A stretch of 64,000 nt of DNA from Patagioenas fasciata (lineage: Eukaryota > Chordata > Aves > Columbiformes > Columbidae): NCBI RefSeq assembly GCF_037038585.1, contig NC_092520.1, forward strand, positions 146,133,104 through 146,197,103, given 5' to 3'. Of the stretch, positions 24,701 to 38,900 are shown piece by piece. The position numbers and the translations under genes are program-made. Position 1 is the stretch's first letter, and the number at the start of each line of letters is the position of its first letter. Below the pieces are notes generated by a model that saw only the letters and a list, made by a program, of their open reading frames with translations, searched no databases and was not told the origin of the DNA.

Positions 24701-27700
24701 ATTTTCCCCTGATTTTTCAGTTAACAGAGAAGTACCAGGAAATTCTTCCCACTATCTTCTCAGAGAGAAAATAAGCTTTCTTTATGCAAGCACCGAGAAA
24801 AAAAAAATCAAAACCAACAACAACAGAGTGCATGAAAATAATAAAAGAATATCAGAAGGTGCCTTTCATTTTTAGCAGTAGAGGTTTAGTATTAGGAACT
24901 GTTGTGGTATACAAAAAGGTTCCATAAATTCTATTGTCACTGAAGATTAGCATGACTAAATTTCCTAGTGCCTATTCTGCACTAGCTATTGCAAAGTAAC
25001 CTCCTGCCTAAGCACTCTGTCTGAAAGGGAGAGGGTTTTGTTTCTTGGTAACTGTACAGAACTTACAGGTGAAATTAAACGTTCTTTTTTAATTCTGAAG
25101 AAGCACTCATCTGAGGGAGCTGATCTAAATAGATATTCCAGTACAGGTTTAATTAATGATGGAATAGATAAGGCTGACTCTGTTTTCCAGTACTGATCTC
25201 AACTTCTTTATTTTGCAAACACATGGATTTGATTTTAAGCTTGCAAACTACTCTTTGGTAATTAAAGCAAATACATATAGCTTTGAGTGTGTGGATCAAA
25301 AAAATGTTGTGTGTAGGATTGAGTTTTATGTTTTATTCTTTTAATTTATTTTCTCTCTCTTATTCCTAATGCTCTCCTCCCCACTCCAATTCAGGTCTCA
25401 AATTCTTCTCTGACTTTCTTGGTTCTTTTCTTTTTCTCCCTTCAGTTTCTTCTGTCTTGAGAGCCAAGGAGAAAAGAATGTTGACGAGGAGAAGTTGCAA
25501 GAGCACTGAATGTTGCTCCTTCAAATCTGTCAGCTCTGAAGAAGTCATTTTTGAGATCTCTGAGAAAAACTGTATTTCAAAACGAACTGTTTACTTTTTC
25601 CATTCTAGTGAAGTCATTGACTTCTCTGGTTTCTGTAAGATGGTATAAGAAGCAAGAATAGGGTTTCTCAAATATTTCTGGTTACAGACTATTAATGTCA
25701 TCACAAGGTCTACGGTCATTTCCTACTGATCATACTGTGGATTGCTTCACAGCTTTGAAAGTCTGTGAGAAATCACTTCCCCTTTCCATCAGCATCGCTT
25801 TTTTTTACTCCATAAAATCTTTCCTGCAGACCTGAAACAACATTTGGGGTCCTCAGATGGGAACTGCTGATTTACACGGTTGTGTATAGGTTGTTCTGGA
25901 CGGTGTCACAGTAGATCTATTACTATCATTTGTAGGGAAACTCTTAACAGGACTTTGAATGCCAATGTGGTGTTGGGCTGCAAGTTGTCTTTTACATAAG
26001 GATAATATCTAACCATGTCACCTACTTTACAGTACATCACACTGGAAATTCAGCTGATGAGGACCTGAAATGTGCTTCTAGTGGACCAATCTTTTGAACT
26101 GCAGATGAGCATTTGTCTCTGAAATTATCAGGAGATATTCAAGTATCTTCTCAGGCTTTGAAACATAATGCCAATGCCATACAATGTTGCCAGAAGTAGT
26201 TTTGTGGTTGTGGTGCTTTTTTTTTTTTTTTTAATTCTGAATGTTGTGGGAACGGAGGGCAAAGTTTTGTGGGCAGGCATCCAGCTAGCACATATAACAT
26301 GTTATGTAATTTATTTTGCTACAGTTGCTGTTGAAAAGCATGACGTAACACCCTCACTGTCCTCAGCAGTTCAGAGCGTTTGACCACTCTCAGCTGCAGT
26401 TGTTGGATGTGAATCTGCTGGAAAGCTGTTGCAGGGGTCTTGGCACAGGTGATAGACGTGTTCTTGGGTGTTGAAATTTGAACAGCTTGGATTATTTTGT
26501 TACCTGTGCTTGTGTGGAAATGTATTTATTTATATGGTGGAAACAGAGAAATATAGATCATCCAGAATTGCTTGAGGCAAATCAATCTGTATCTTCAAGA
26601 GAAGCAGTAAGAAATAGGACTGCTGCAATCTGTCCTTTCATTTCAATTATTGTAAAATGAAAACAGTAACACTTATTTTTTGAAAAGCATATTAGAGTTT
26701 ATGAAATAGCATGGGAAAAGTATACATCATACACTAGGGCCTGCTCTTTAGGCAGTAAAAGAGAAACAAAAGCCAAGGTGGGCAAACTCTGAATGTTTGG
26801 AGATTGAATAAAATTTGAGCTGATTGCTTAGTCTTCTTTCAGTTAATGCCCAAAAAGGGCCATAATTACAATAAGTCCAGAAGCAAAACAAGATTTTCAA
26901 TATTAATAGGCTGCTGAACATGCTTTTTCTTTTCCATATGGTACCATTAGGTGCTAGGGAATGTCCTCTCATCAAAGACAAGACATGGTAGGTAAAGTAA
27001 ATGAGTTTTTTTCTGTATCTTAAAACTATTGTCCTGCATTTGTTCCTATGAATCACACTGTATTGAAAGGATAGGCACAGATTTCTCCACCTGCTTCTCA
27101 AATCATTGTTAATTAAATGATGATTAATTGACCACTCCTGAATAACTCTGGGCCAGCACATACCCTGTAGTACCACTCAGGAAGACGTGTTTGTATAGGA
27201 AGGCTGGGCTTTTAAAGAGTAGGGTGTACTTTTAAGGCCATGGTATTGTATTTCCTTCCATCTAAACTTCAGCTTCCGTTATGTCAAATTGAAAATCTTT
27301 CTTTAAAGGCATAACCATTACTTTGCTTATGTTGACATAACTGAGGAAGCTTTCTTATAGTGCAGCAAAACCATAGGTGAGCTTAACTTTACTGACCATT
27401 GACCTTTCACTCAAACAACTGTATCTTTCTCTTAGCTGGTGTTTCAACCTCCTTTGATGAAATCTCAGATGAAACTGGTGGATGAAAACAAGGATCAAGG
27501 TAGAGCATAGCTGAAAATCATTTATTTTATATCTATCAAGTAATGAAATAAGGATTGAAAGCCTCCTTAGAAATGGGTTTTGGTATGTGCATTTTGGGAT
27601 ATTTTGCACACTTCTCAAGGGACCAAAGTTAGAAACTCTGAATTTTTAGTCTTGTTTATGTCATATTTTCAGAAATAAATCTCCACCTGAGAAGTTAAAG

Positions 27701-28953
27701 AGGCAGTAAAAAAGCATCATCATATTATTTTGGTTATTTTTGCACTGCCATAATTAAAATTCTTTTGTGTTGATATAAGATGTTATCTTATTCAGCTCGC
27801 CACTATATTTGAAATTATATTTGTACTGTGCATAGCCATAATAAGAGATATTACTGCTCAAAAGATGTGTTGGATCTATAGCTTTGGTTGACCCTTCTGA
27901 GGTAATAAGTGACACCAATTTTTCTCCAATGTGAGCAACAGGTCAGGATACCAGGTGACTTCAGTTTTGCAGTTGATCAAGCAGTCTTCTAGATTTTGGC
28001 CTTCAAAACACTCTCAAGGTCTTTTAGAACGAATTTTGTGGTACAAAGGTGTGAATGAATGAATTCATTTCCAAATCACTGTGAGGGTATCTAGTACTTA
28101 GGGTAAGCAGTAAGTATTTCCAGAAAAGTTGTAACCTCTTTTAGGAGTTTCAAATTGACTGCTCTAAAGCCAAACTGTATCTTTAGAGAATCTTTAGTAT
28201 CTGGAGAAGTATCTTTAGAAAGCAATTAATTTTGACTCCAAACTGACGAGGAAAAATGTTCATAGACAGCATAATTAAACTAGGGGGAATTATGTTAGTT
28301 TCAGAAATATTTTGAGAGACTGCGTGCTTTCTCAAGATTAGACTTAGTATTCGTATTTTCCCAGAAGATTACAGCTGCTTAATAAAGCCTGTGGAGACTC
28401 CTTCTGGAGGAATGAGGGGTAGTTTCTCCAGACTATGTTGAGGATAGAAATTTGAAGCGAAGTAGACCCAAACCTGGATGATATATAGCTAGAGAGAAAA
28501 AAAAAAAAAAAAAGCAATAGATGTTTTAGAATGCCTCAGGAAAAAAAAAGGAGTTTTTGAGTTTAACAATCAGTCTTCAAACACCAGTAGGGAGAGGCAG
28601 TCTGTGAGGTGGGTTTCAAAAATTGGCATGAGACAGTAGTCTACCAGTGGCCTCAAAACATCAAGAAATGCCAAGCAATAAATCACTTTCGTGATAGAAT
28701 ATTATGGTTTGCCTTCTATGTGTGCTTTGTCTAGATCCTTGCTAGCTGTATTTATATTAGACTTTGATTTATATTAAGTCAACTGTTCCTAAAAATTGCT
28801 AATAACCTATGATGTATTTTAAACTGAACACAACTGTACACAATATAAACGTCAGTTCTCCTTGTCTAGGTATGCTTTCTAACGTGGTACACAATCCCCT
28901 ATTTCTCATTAATATTATGTGTGGATACATATCTTGTATAAATACTGCAGTTC

Positions 28954-29015
28954 TGTTTTGTTTGTTTGTTTTTGTTTGTTTGTTTTGTTTTGTTGGTTGT
29001 TTTTTAATTTTTTTA
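28954..29015. repeat. T/G-rich low-complexity tract (GTTT)n
   Basis: Repeated gttt and ttttg units with short interruptions, followed by a T-run. Confidence 0.85.
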
Positions 29016-29636
29016 GTTATTATTTTTACCTTCCATTACTTGCATACAAACTTGTTGCCATGAAGCTAACCAGTATTTGGAGTGACTCATAATGGAAACT
29101 CGAGAAAATGTTTGACTGGCATTGCTTACCAGTCAGCTATATATAAAGCAAGAAAGGGTTGATTTTGTTCAGTCTTGGAGTCTAGTATTGACTTAAGCTG
29201 TAATTCTCAGATTTTTCTCAGTGTCCTAAACTCCCACGGCTTTGTTCTCAGAAAAAATAAGGCTTTTTTATAAATGCTCAGCAGTGAGTCAGATGCATGG
29301 ATATCTGGTGTCAGTCTCTCAACTTGGAATTAAGTACTTATATTCAAGCTTAGCAATTTAAGTTTTTAACAAGTATCTTTTTTTTTCTAAAGCAAGTCAC
29401 AGAAAATAATCAGAAAGGACTGGTTTATTTTTTTTTAAATTACCTTTGTGCCTTTAAAAGCCATTAAAAATGCTAGACAGATAACAATGGAAATTGGTTT
29501 TTGATCTGTCAAGTGTGGCATGAACAGTAACAATAGAATCACCATAGCTCAACCTTGAACAGAGGAGATCACCTACATATATAACAGGTGGAAGCCTTCT
29601 GTTCCCTTTTTAGTTGCACTTGTTTGTGTCCAGATT

Positions 29637-29738
29637 TCTGATCAACCTGATCTAGTTGAAGATGTTCCTGCTTGCTGCAAGGAGGTTAAACAAGGTGACC
29701 TTTTAAGGTCCCTTCCAACCCGAACTATTCCATGATAT
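29637..29738 (+). mobile_element. CR1 LINE 3' end fragment
   Basis: Contains gatcaacctgatctagttga, aggtgacctttt and ggtcccttccaacc, then attccatgat. About 100 bp of the extreme 3' end of a plus-oriented CR1. No coding part remains. Confidence 0.88.
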
Positions 29739-31839
29739 TTACCTTGCAGAATGGCACCTTTTCTTCCTGCGTGAATGGCCTGTTGCTGTGCAAGTCACCG
29801 CTCCATCACACGCCAACAGTAGGTGTCTGAGGCCGGCTTGGTGCAGTGTGTCACATCCTTACACTGGCTGGCTTGCAAGGGCCAGAGGTGCGGCTCAGAA
29901 GGGGCTGCCCCTTCCAGCTCTCAGCTTAGGAAAACCTTTTCTTGCTCACCCACTTGACTCTATTTCAAGGATGCAACGGGTAGTTCTTGCCTGCCCAGAG
30001 GTGACAGAGAAGAGTGGGCCATCCCAGCTAGCAGGTGGCTACCAGGTGTCTTTTGAGATTAAAAAGATCTCCTGTGTCCATCCCAAACTGTTAATGGCTT
30101 GCAGTTGTAGTTTAGGGTGTAGCAATCAACAATCTGCCTGTAAGAGGCAGCAGTGCTGTAAATGTCCATCTTATTTTTTTAACCTAGTTGTTGCATACTT
30201 GCTTACCTTGTTTTTTTTCTTCATCCAGACTCATGCTTCTCTTGGTCATATCAGACCTGAGCACTGTCATTTCTGCTCTCAGTTCTTCACGTGGAAAGGA
30301 GGAGAGGTATAATTTATTTCCATGTGGGCTCAGCATCCTCCCTACTCTAACTTCTCATCAGGGCTGCTGGCTTGTCCCTTGTTCCTCTGTAAACCTCTGT
30401 TCTTCCTGATTTTTGTTCCTCTTAGCTAAAACACAAACTTGGTATTTCGATAGCAGGGCTTGAATTGCTTCTTCAGTTTCATGGGTGGAGGAGGAAAGTC
30501 TTTTGAAAAGAATATGGGAACACTTCTTGTGAAGGGCTGGGTTCATAACTCTGTATTATTGTGGAACACACTAGGACAGTCAGCAAGTATGTGATATTGA
30601 AAATTTGCCAGATACCAGAGCTCTGGAGGACTGGAACATATTCTTCAGAAGGCTCTGAGAGCTGAGTACACAACTATTCTTTTCTGACTGCAGAGGTAAC
30701 AAATGTGTGAAAGCTGGGTTTTCCACTGGTCAGCTGCCACTTGGTAGCAATGCTTTTAGGAAAGTCTGACGTCTCATTTGAGTACCTATATAATAAAAAG
30801 CATATTTCAAAAAGTCTCCACTTCTAATTTAAGGTCATTCATTTTGGTGTCTAAATAGGAACTGACACTTGCAAATCTGTGTTGTTCAAGTGCTTTATTC
30901 AACCTAGGCTTTACAGAACCTGGGCTCAAGCCTGGGATCAGATGATACAAAAACAAAGCTAAAAAAAATCCAGTTATGCGATGTTTGTGATGGATATTAT
31001 TGCTAGTTTGTTTGCCATTTAATATGTTTCTGGTCCTTTGAAAGTCTGTGGTCACCTGTCTGAGAGGGACAACTATTTGCCTTGCCTTGGCTGCTGCACA
31101 CTGGGTCCATCAGGGGGATAGGGGTGGACCATGCTGGGCCCATGGTGGGAGACTTACAGGATGTAAGTATTACTATTTTTATTATTTCAGTCCAACCTGA
31201 GACACCAGGTCAGGAAACTCAATAATGATCTGTTCTCAAACTTCTGTATAATAATTTCACAAAACACCTTCTATGTGCCTCTCCAGCTCCTTCAAGGAAA
31301 CTGTGGAAATTTAAGGCTGAACTTACATTCCTGGTATTGCTGACATTACATATTTTGTTGTTTAACTTCAGGAAGCTCTTAAATTTTGTAGATAATTTTA
31401 TCATGTATTTAACAGATATGTATAGTCTCCAAAGTATATACATCTTTCATTCTTTATTCTTTTGTGGTTTAAGATACGCTGTCAAAAGGTGGGAAAGTTT
31501 CTGTGTACTCACTTCCATAGATTTGATACCTGGTTTGTGACAAAGCGGAGGAGAAGAATGTCATCCTCTCTGCAGATAATTTACTTTTTGTGTCTAGGAA
31601 TAAAGCCAATATTTCTTTTCCCCTGTTATATTTCATTTCTGTGGTTGAATCCAGAACTGACAGCCTTCCCATTAGTGTGATTTGTGGTTGGTTTGTTTTC
31701 ATTTCAAGGACTCCTCAGCATAGATAGCAGCAGCCCAGTAAGTACTTTCCTGTTGGATGCAAATCCAGATGTGATCTTGTCAGTTTGAGTCCCAGTACCT
31801 AAAAGTGTGTGGAAAACATTTCCTAGAGATCAAAAAGTT

Positions 31840-32968
31840 GAATTTGATGTCAACAAGGCTTTTGACACTGTCTCCCACAGTATCCGCATAGGTAAGCTCA
31901 GGAAGTGTGGGTTGGATGAGTGGACAGTGAGGTAGATGGACAACTGGCTGGATGACAGAGCTCAGAGGGTTGTGATCAGCAGTGCAGGTTCTAGCTGGAA
32001 ACCTGTAGCTAGAGGTGTTCCCCAGGGGTCAGTGCTGAGTCCAGTCTTGTTCAACCTGTTCATCAGTGACCTGGATGAAGAGGCTGAGTGCACCCTCAGG
32101 AAGTTTGCTGATGATACCAAACTGGAAGGAGTGGTTGAAACATCAGAAGGCTGTGCAGTCATTCATCTGGACGGACTGGAGGACAGGACAGAGAAGAACC
32201 TGATGAAATTCAACAAAGACAGGTCCTTAACCTGAGGAAGAATAACCCCATGCATCAGTACAGGCTGGGGGTGGACCTGCTGGAAAGCTGCATTACAGAC
32301 AAGGTCTAGGAGTTCTGGTTGACAACAGGTTGACCATGAGTCAACAATGTGCCCTTGTGGCCAAGAAGGCCAACAGTATCCTGGGGTGCAACTAGGCAGA
32401 ATGTGACCAGCGGGTCAAAGGAGATTATCCTCCGCCTTTGCCCTAGTGAGACTGCATCTGAAGTACTGCATCCAGTTCCAGGCTCCCCAGTTTAAGAAGG
32501 ACAAGGAATTACTGGAGAGAGTCCAGTGGAGGGCTACAAAGCTTGTTAGGGCTCTGGAGCACCTTTCTTATGAGGAGAGACTGAGAGAGCTGTTCAGGGT
32601 CTGTTCAGCCTGAAAAAGAGAAGGCTGAGAGGGGATCTTATCAATGCTTATAAAGATCTTAAGGGTGGGCATCAAGAGGATGGAACCAGGCTATTTTCAG
32701 TGGTTCCCAATGATAGGATGAGCAGCAATGGGCACAGACTGAAGCATTCCTTCTAAACATGAGAAGAAACGTCTTCACTTTGAGGATGCCAGAGCACTGG
32801 AACTGCGCAGAGAGGTTGTGGAGTCTCCTTCTCTGGAGGTATTCATGACCCACCTGAACACATTCCTGTGTGATCTGCTCAAGGTGAACTTGCTTTAGGA
32901 AGTGGCTGTGACTAAATGATCTCCAGAGGCCCCTTCCAACCCCAACAATTCCATGATTCTGTGAATCT
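31840..32968 (+). mobile_element. CR1 LINE fragment with part of the reverse transcriptase and the 3' end
   Basis: About 1.1 kb of a plus-oriented CR1. It starts within the RT domain (FDVNKAFDTVSHS). It continues through RGVPQGSVLSPVLFN and the catalytic-box segment RKFADDTKL (about 32098-32124), and ends ccttccaacc...ccatgattctgtgaa. The frame is broken: a TAG just before 31936 and a stop at 32233, with later parts in other frames. Inactive copy, far shorter than a full 4-5 kb CR1. The left edge is approximate. Confidence 0.92.
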
Positions 32969-35900
32969 CATTATTCCCTCTGGTGGTGAATGCAGCTGGA
33001 CCCAGCTGGCTGGGGATCTCAGGGTTGAGCTCACCATGGTGTTCACCACGCTGCCTGCTGCTCCCTCCTCCTATCTTATTCCGGTAGAAATGATCTATTC
33101 TGAAGGTCAGAAATAATTGCTACGCAGCCTGTATAACAACAGCAACATCAGTTTAGATTAATTTCTGCCTCGTGTCAAACAGGATGGATTTAAGGTATAT
33201 ACCTCCTCACAAAGCAGTCTTAACTCTGCATTTTTCACTACTCAGCAATTTGCATTTATACTGGCTTACCTCATTAGTCCCTGGTTTATGGAGATTTCTT
33301 TAACTAGGCTTAGTACTGAGACTGAGTTATTGTTACACATCCTTACCTTTTAGTGAACAAGGATTTTTTTAGAATTACTATTGTGTACAGGTGTGTGTGT
33401 TTAAGTAATCTTTTAGGATGCTTGTTCAACCCTGGCTGAAGATTTCTGAGTCTCTGGCTTCTTGGCAGTGACTGTGTGAGGCACACAGTGGCTTTGACTA
33501 CATGCTCTTTTGTTCCTCATCTCTGAATCTCCTATTCACCCTCTTCTCATCTAGTGAAATGCTGTTTCTGTTATTTTCCACGTGAGGCGTCATAGGATAT
33601 GCAGATTGGTTAAAATGGTCACAGTGAGCAAGAATCAGGAGACTAGTGGACCTGGTGCATGAGGTTGTGAAGGACTTCTAGAAAATAGGGTTGAGGGCCA
33701 TCATGTTATCACTGTTGTGCAGTAGCTAACATAAATGCTGACATCAGTGGGGACCCAAATATGCGAAATAACCATTTAGACCATGTGCTTAAAAGACATG
33801 GTAAAATGTCAAGGCAGTGAATTTCTGGTGCCTTAGCTGAAATAATCTCAACCTTCATTATAGAAGGTTGTAAAACTTTCTTTATGTTATTGCACCATTT
33901 TTTTTTTCTACTCTTTTCAGTGTACAAAGCTTTGTCTAGACTAGGATTTACATCAGCAGTGTGATTAGCTCCTTGGTGGCTGTAAACTGTAGCCTAGATG
34001 TGAATGTGTCTTTTATCACTTGCAAGGGCTTTGCCTTCCCTCCATTCCATGGGATTAAACTTGACAAGTTCAGTGCATGTGGTAGAGCTCAGTTGTGTGT
34101 GTGGCATGTGTTGTTTGTGCTTTTTTTTTTTTTTTTTTTTCCCCTCTGGTGTGGTGCTGATGCTATTTGTAATGGAGAATGGTGGACCTGATCCCTACTT
34201 TGCTAAGTGCTGTACAAATTGAGAATACTAATAAGGTGCCAGCTCCAAATAGTTTACAGTGTGTGTAAAAGATGAGACAGAAGTTACCTGTAGACAGAAA
34301 GAATATAGAAAATAATGAAACAATATTGATTGGCATCCTTGACCATGCCCTTGGCAGTTCCTGCAGCCAAGCCACTATGAAGGTCCTGTTCTGCTGCTTA
34401 TGAGCACCCTGATAAGGTGGTGGTCTGTAGTGGATAAGCCTGCCATCACATTTTTAATCCCATAAAAAAATTATTCTGATAAAGCATAAATGATGTCAGT
34501 AGTATCTGCATTCTTCTGTGTCACTGAACTGCTCAACTCCTGTGCTTTTCAGCAACAACTAGATAAAACCAGACTGCAAACTGTTTTGAGCATTATTCTG
34601 CCCAAAACATCCTTGTCAGATTTATCTTCCCACATGGCCGAGTGGCATTTCTGGATAAGTTCACAAGCTTCTCTTTGTCCCCACTGAGAGTCCTTCAAAC
34701 AGCCTCCTTGTTTTCCTGGTTTGTCACCCGTTAGCAAAGTTAATTGATGTGGGGCGCACTGTGGTACTGTTTGACAGGAGCTGTGGTTCTTGGATTTGCA
34801 CTATAGCTGGTCAGAAGTTTTCCAGCATGGACATTGGAAAATGGCAGTTCATCAGAAAATATATTGTGCTTGTCGTATCTTTGGCTTAGATATCGACCTG
34901 TCCTCTCGCTCAATTCCCTTGTTTTTCAGTGCGCTGCTTGATTAGGCTATTATGGAGCAGGGGTGATCTAAGGCATCTAGGAAGCCTCCCAGTACTGGGA
35001 TGAAAACTTTTTGGAAATAAAGAATTTTCTAAATGATATAAATGTTGTTTCCCAGTTAGCACAATTATCACTAGTGTGTGGAGTTTTACAGGTCTGATGG
35101 GAATTTCCAGGCTTCAAGCTTCTGTGGTGACTTTTGGATGAGGAGACAGGATAGGAACTTTGTAAATCCCATGTCAGATTTTGCAAATTGAACATGAAAA
35201 AAAATTGTCTATTCATATATAAATAGTTTTGTGAATAGCTGGAGTAGTGAAGTTAAATTTCTCGTAGACCTGTACCCTCTTGTCCCTGTGTCTTGTTCTT
35301 GCTGTATTACCAGTTTCTCTTTTCCCCTGTCTGACCTCCACATTTCTCCTTTCCTGCTGTCACCTAAGCCACCCCACAGGGCAGGGACTTGCCACTCCCT
35401 CCTGCATTTACAAGCTACCATCAGGGGAAAAAGCATCTATTGGTTTGTAGCTGCGATAATGCTGATAACTGCCTAGTGGGTGCTTCGGTTTTTCCTTTTC
35501 CAATATTTCCCCCACCCACGTGAGGCTGGTAATTAAACACAGAAGAACACATTTGGTTAAAACTGTCCAAATAATTTATTATATATTAAAATATGTATAA
35601 AGTTTAAACCAGGATGAAAGCAAGGCTTAAATTATATCCCTTTAGGAAATTTTGAGTTTTAGTTTCCAATGCTGTTAATCTCCAACTGTCAACTGGGAGC
35701 CAAAAGATTTGGAAGAGCCTGATCTTATGGGCAGGAGCTCAGCATGAAGTTTGTTTCAGTGCCTCAGAATGACCACTTCAGGATGGAGCCCTTCAGTAGG
35801 TTAACGTTAACATAGAGTTTTGTACATATGACACGGCATACAAGTTGCTATCTCTTGCTTAACAAATATGGCGGCTGGATATTTCAGATTTAAAATCTCT

Positions 35901-38900
35901 GGAGGAACTACATCTGAATTTTAGCCCATGTTTGTAATTTCATAGTTACTGATGTTAGTCTTCTCACTGGTTCTAGTTACTGGAAATTTAGGTTTCATTT
36001 ATTTTCAGCTTTTTTTTGAGGAAAACTCTTTGGTTTGTCTTCTCTACATAGGCCCTTTTTCTCTAAGTCAAGTTACAAATTTTAGATTGTGAAGCTACAA
36101 ATAGCTAAAATTAATGGTAAAATATTTAAAGTTTAATTTGATTGTAAAGCTAGTAAATTCCCAAACCATGCTAAGGTCTACTCAGTGATCCATAATTTTT
36201 TTTTTCCCCATAACTGTCTCACTCAAGCATTCCTTCTGTTGTCTTCCCATGGATGCTTTGGGTTTGGGCAGAGTTTTTTGTTTTGTGTTTGTACAGCACT
36301 TAACATAATGGGACATTGGTCTTTGAGTGGTCTCATAGGTACACCTAGGGAGTCTATAATGGAAATCCTTTTCTTTCCTTTTTATAAATAAAACACTTGC
36401 TGCAGGATGTGTTTCCATTTCAAGTTGTATGTAATTGGCTCAGAATTTTTGAGTCTGGAAGAAAATAAGCATGTGCTTATAAGAGCCAAGTTTTGTGTTT
36501 TCTTTCGCTAAATGAGATTTGACTGTGCTCCTGTTTTAAAATGCAGCATTTTAAGTAATTTCAAGTTTTTTTCTTTTTTTTTTCTTTTTCTTTGTTTCCC
36601 CAAATAAATCCCTATACTATAACATAATTGTTTATAATATATATAAAAAAAATACTTAGAGAGATTATTCCATTTTTGACACTATTCTGTGTAGAGTAAA
36701 TGATGGTTCTACATGTTAAAGAAGGAATTAATCTATTTGGCTTACGGTGTTAATTAAAGTAGCGGATGTTTACTACTTATAAATGAGGTAAAAGGCTCCC
36801 TGGAATCAGTTTTGGCACTTCTGCTTTCACTGTAATTGCTATAAAATTATCTTTATGCATTTAGGAGTGGCACTTATTATAACAATACCTGTGGCACATC
36901 TCTGTATTCCTGTCCTCCCAAGAGTTTGAGAGTGATGATCTGATATGTATTTCTCAAATTGGGGGAGGAAGGAGCAAAAAAATAGAGAGCAATATATGGA
37001 ATGATGAATGTAGGTAAAATAATGTAAGTCACAGCTTGTTAACTAAATAGTCTGTATTAAAAATAAAAGGGCTGATGATGGCTGGAAACCTTTGGCGTTT
37101 ATTTTCCATGTGCAATTTGAAAGCACATGGTTTTATGCCCTGTGTTGAAAGGGGAAATAGGAAAGAGTGAGAAAGACATTGCAAGTACCATGGTAACTCA
37201 CCTGAACACCAAAACTGAAAGGTGGGTGTGCTCTTCTCTTAGCTCTCTAGGTTCAAAGGAAACTTGACCTTTGCTGATTTCATATATGTTGTAAAATATG
37301 CCCTAACCTTCCTGAGATCTCTATATATCCATGTTTGATTCCCGCCTTCCAGAAAGCATGTCACACTGCTGGGTTCAGTAGCTCATCTTTGTATGGGTGT
37401 TGGAACCAGAGTATTTCCAGAACTTTTTCTACACATACCTTCAAAACCGGAGGGTGCTGAGCATGTGTTATAAATAGGGAGAAGTAAAACAGAAGAAGGA
37501 TGTGAACAAAGGTAAAAAGCAAATATATAAAAGAGATATATGCTTGCATAAATCCATAGGCACTGTTCCTTCTAAATACCATGAATTTTTCTGCTAAGCA
37601 AGGAAAGGAAGAAAGAATATATTCTGATTACTTCTGTTTGATACAGAAAGTAAGTATAATTTTAAACTGTTTCATGTTTTCAGAACAATTTATGACCAAT
37701 ACTATGTCAAGCAATCCAACATAGATAGGCAAGGTACAGTCTTTTTGTTGTTCTTATTCTAAAGTTAGACTCTTCAGAAATGGACTCATGAAATATTGAG
37801 TAGCTCTCAGCTGTGAGGATGTTCAACACCAAAATTTTATTAGAATGCAATTTTTGCACAGTTTTTGTCCCATTCTAAATGAAAAAAAAAAAAAAAAGAC
37901 TGCTTTACCCATGTCTTTTTGTTAAAACAGAGTGCTCAGGTTAAACTTAGAGGGTATTTTTAATTTGTAATACAATTTATATTAAAATCCATACTTTTTG
38001 GACCAGTTCAGTGGGAGATATCTCTCCCTATCCTCTCTTCCTCCTCCAATTCCTGCATCTCCATTGTCAAATTGCTTGATGATATTTTGGAACCTTATAG
38101 TATTTAGAGGGTTTTACCTTTTATTTGTGTGCCAAATAAGGGGATTGAAGTAAATCTCTGCAATTTACATTTGTGAAGAAAATATTGTAAATGCTAATCT
38201 TGGATGTTATTAAAAAAAAAAGCATATGAGAAAGAACTAATCATTATTTTAGAATTTCATAGTTCTTGTATTTGTCTTGTCATTTTTTTGATACATACTG
38301 TATCCCAGTATGTGAGGAAAAAACAGGGGCTAGAGACAAATTTCACAATCTGAGCTGCTATTTTTTTTTTTCCTCCATCCACCAAGACTGTAGGAAAAAT
38401 AAGGGTGGTGGTGGGGAATGCGCATAAAACATAGATTTGTTGATCACATAATGGTGCCAATTGTTCCCAGTGACCAGTGAATGTTTCTGCGACTTAATTG
38501 TCCTCCACAATGAGTAACATGCTCTGTCTTGTACTGGGGTAAATCAGTGTTTCAGAGAGAGAAACACGTGACTTTTTCTTAACGATCTGCTTATTATTAG
38601 AGTTGTTTCTTGCTCAGCATTAGAAAAATGAGCTAAAGAGAAATCACATCCTTACACACAATTTCTTTTACAAAAATGATTAAGAAAAAAGAATGAACAC
38701 TTCAGGTAAAACCCTGTCTCCCTTTGGCTCACTGAAATGAACCTCTATGGGCCAAAACATCAATCCTGGGGACACTCTTCCTAGTGTAGACCTTAAGAAA
38801 CAAACTGTTCTTCAATGGGAACTGGCATCTCTCTGCCATTTGGTAAAAATCCTAGCACTCTTCCCAATATTTTGCAACTGTTTTGTTTGTGTACAGAAGT

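Noticed and set aside
26748-27176. A 142-codon minus-strand open frame
   Set aside because: Composition reads like translated AT-rich noncoding DNA, with no motif, and the reverse strand looks the same.
29788-30312. A 174-codon open frame downstream of a CR1 end
   Set aside because: It opens with GTG and the first ATG is far inside. The sequence resembles no family I know and shows no splice or promoter context.
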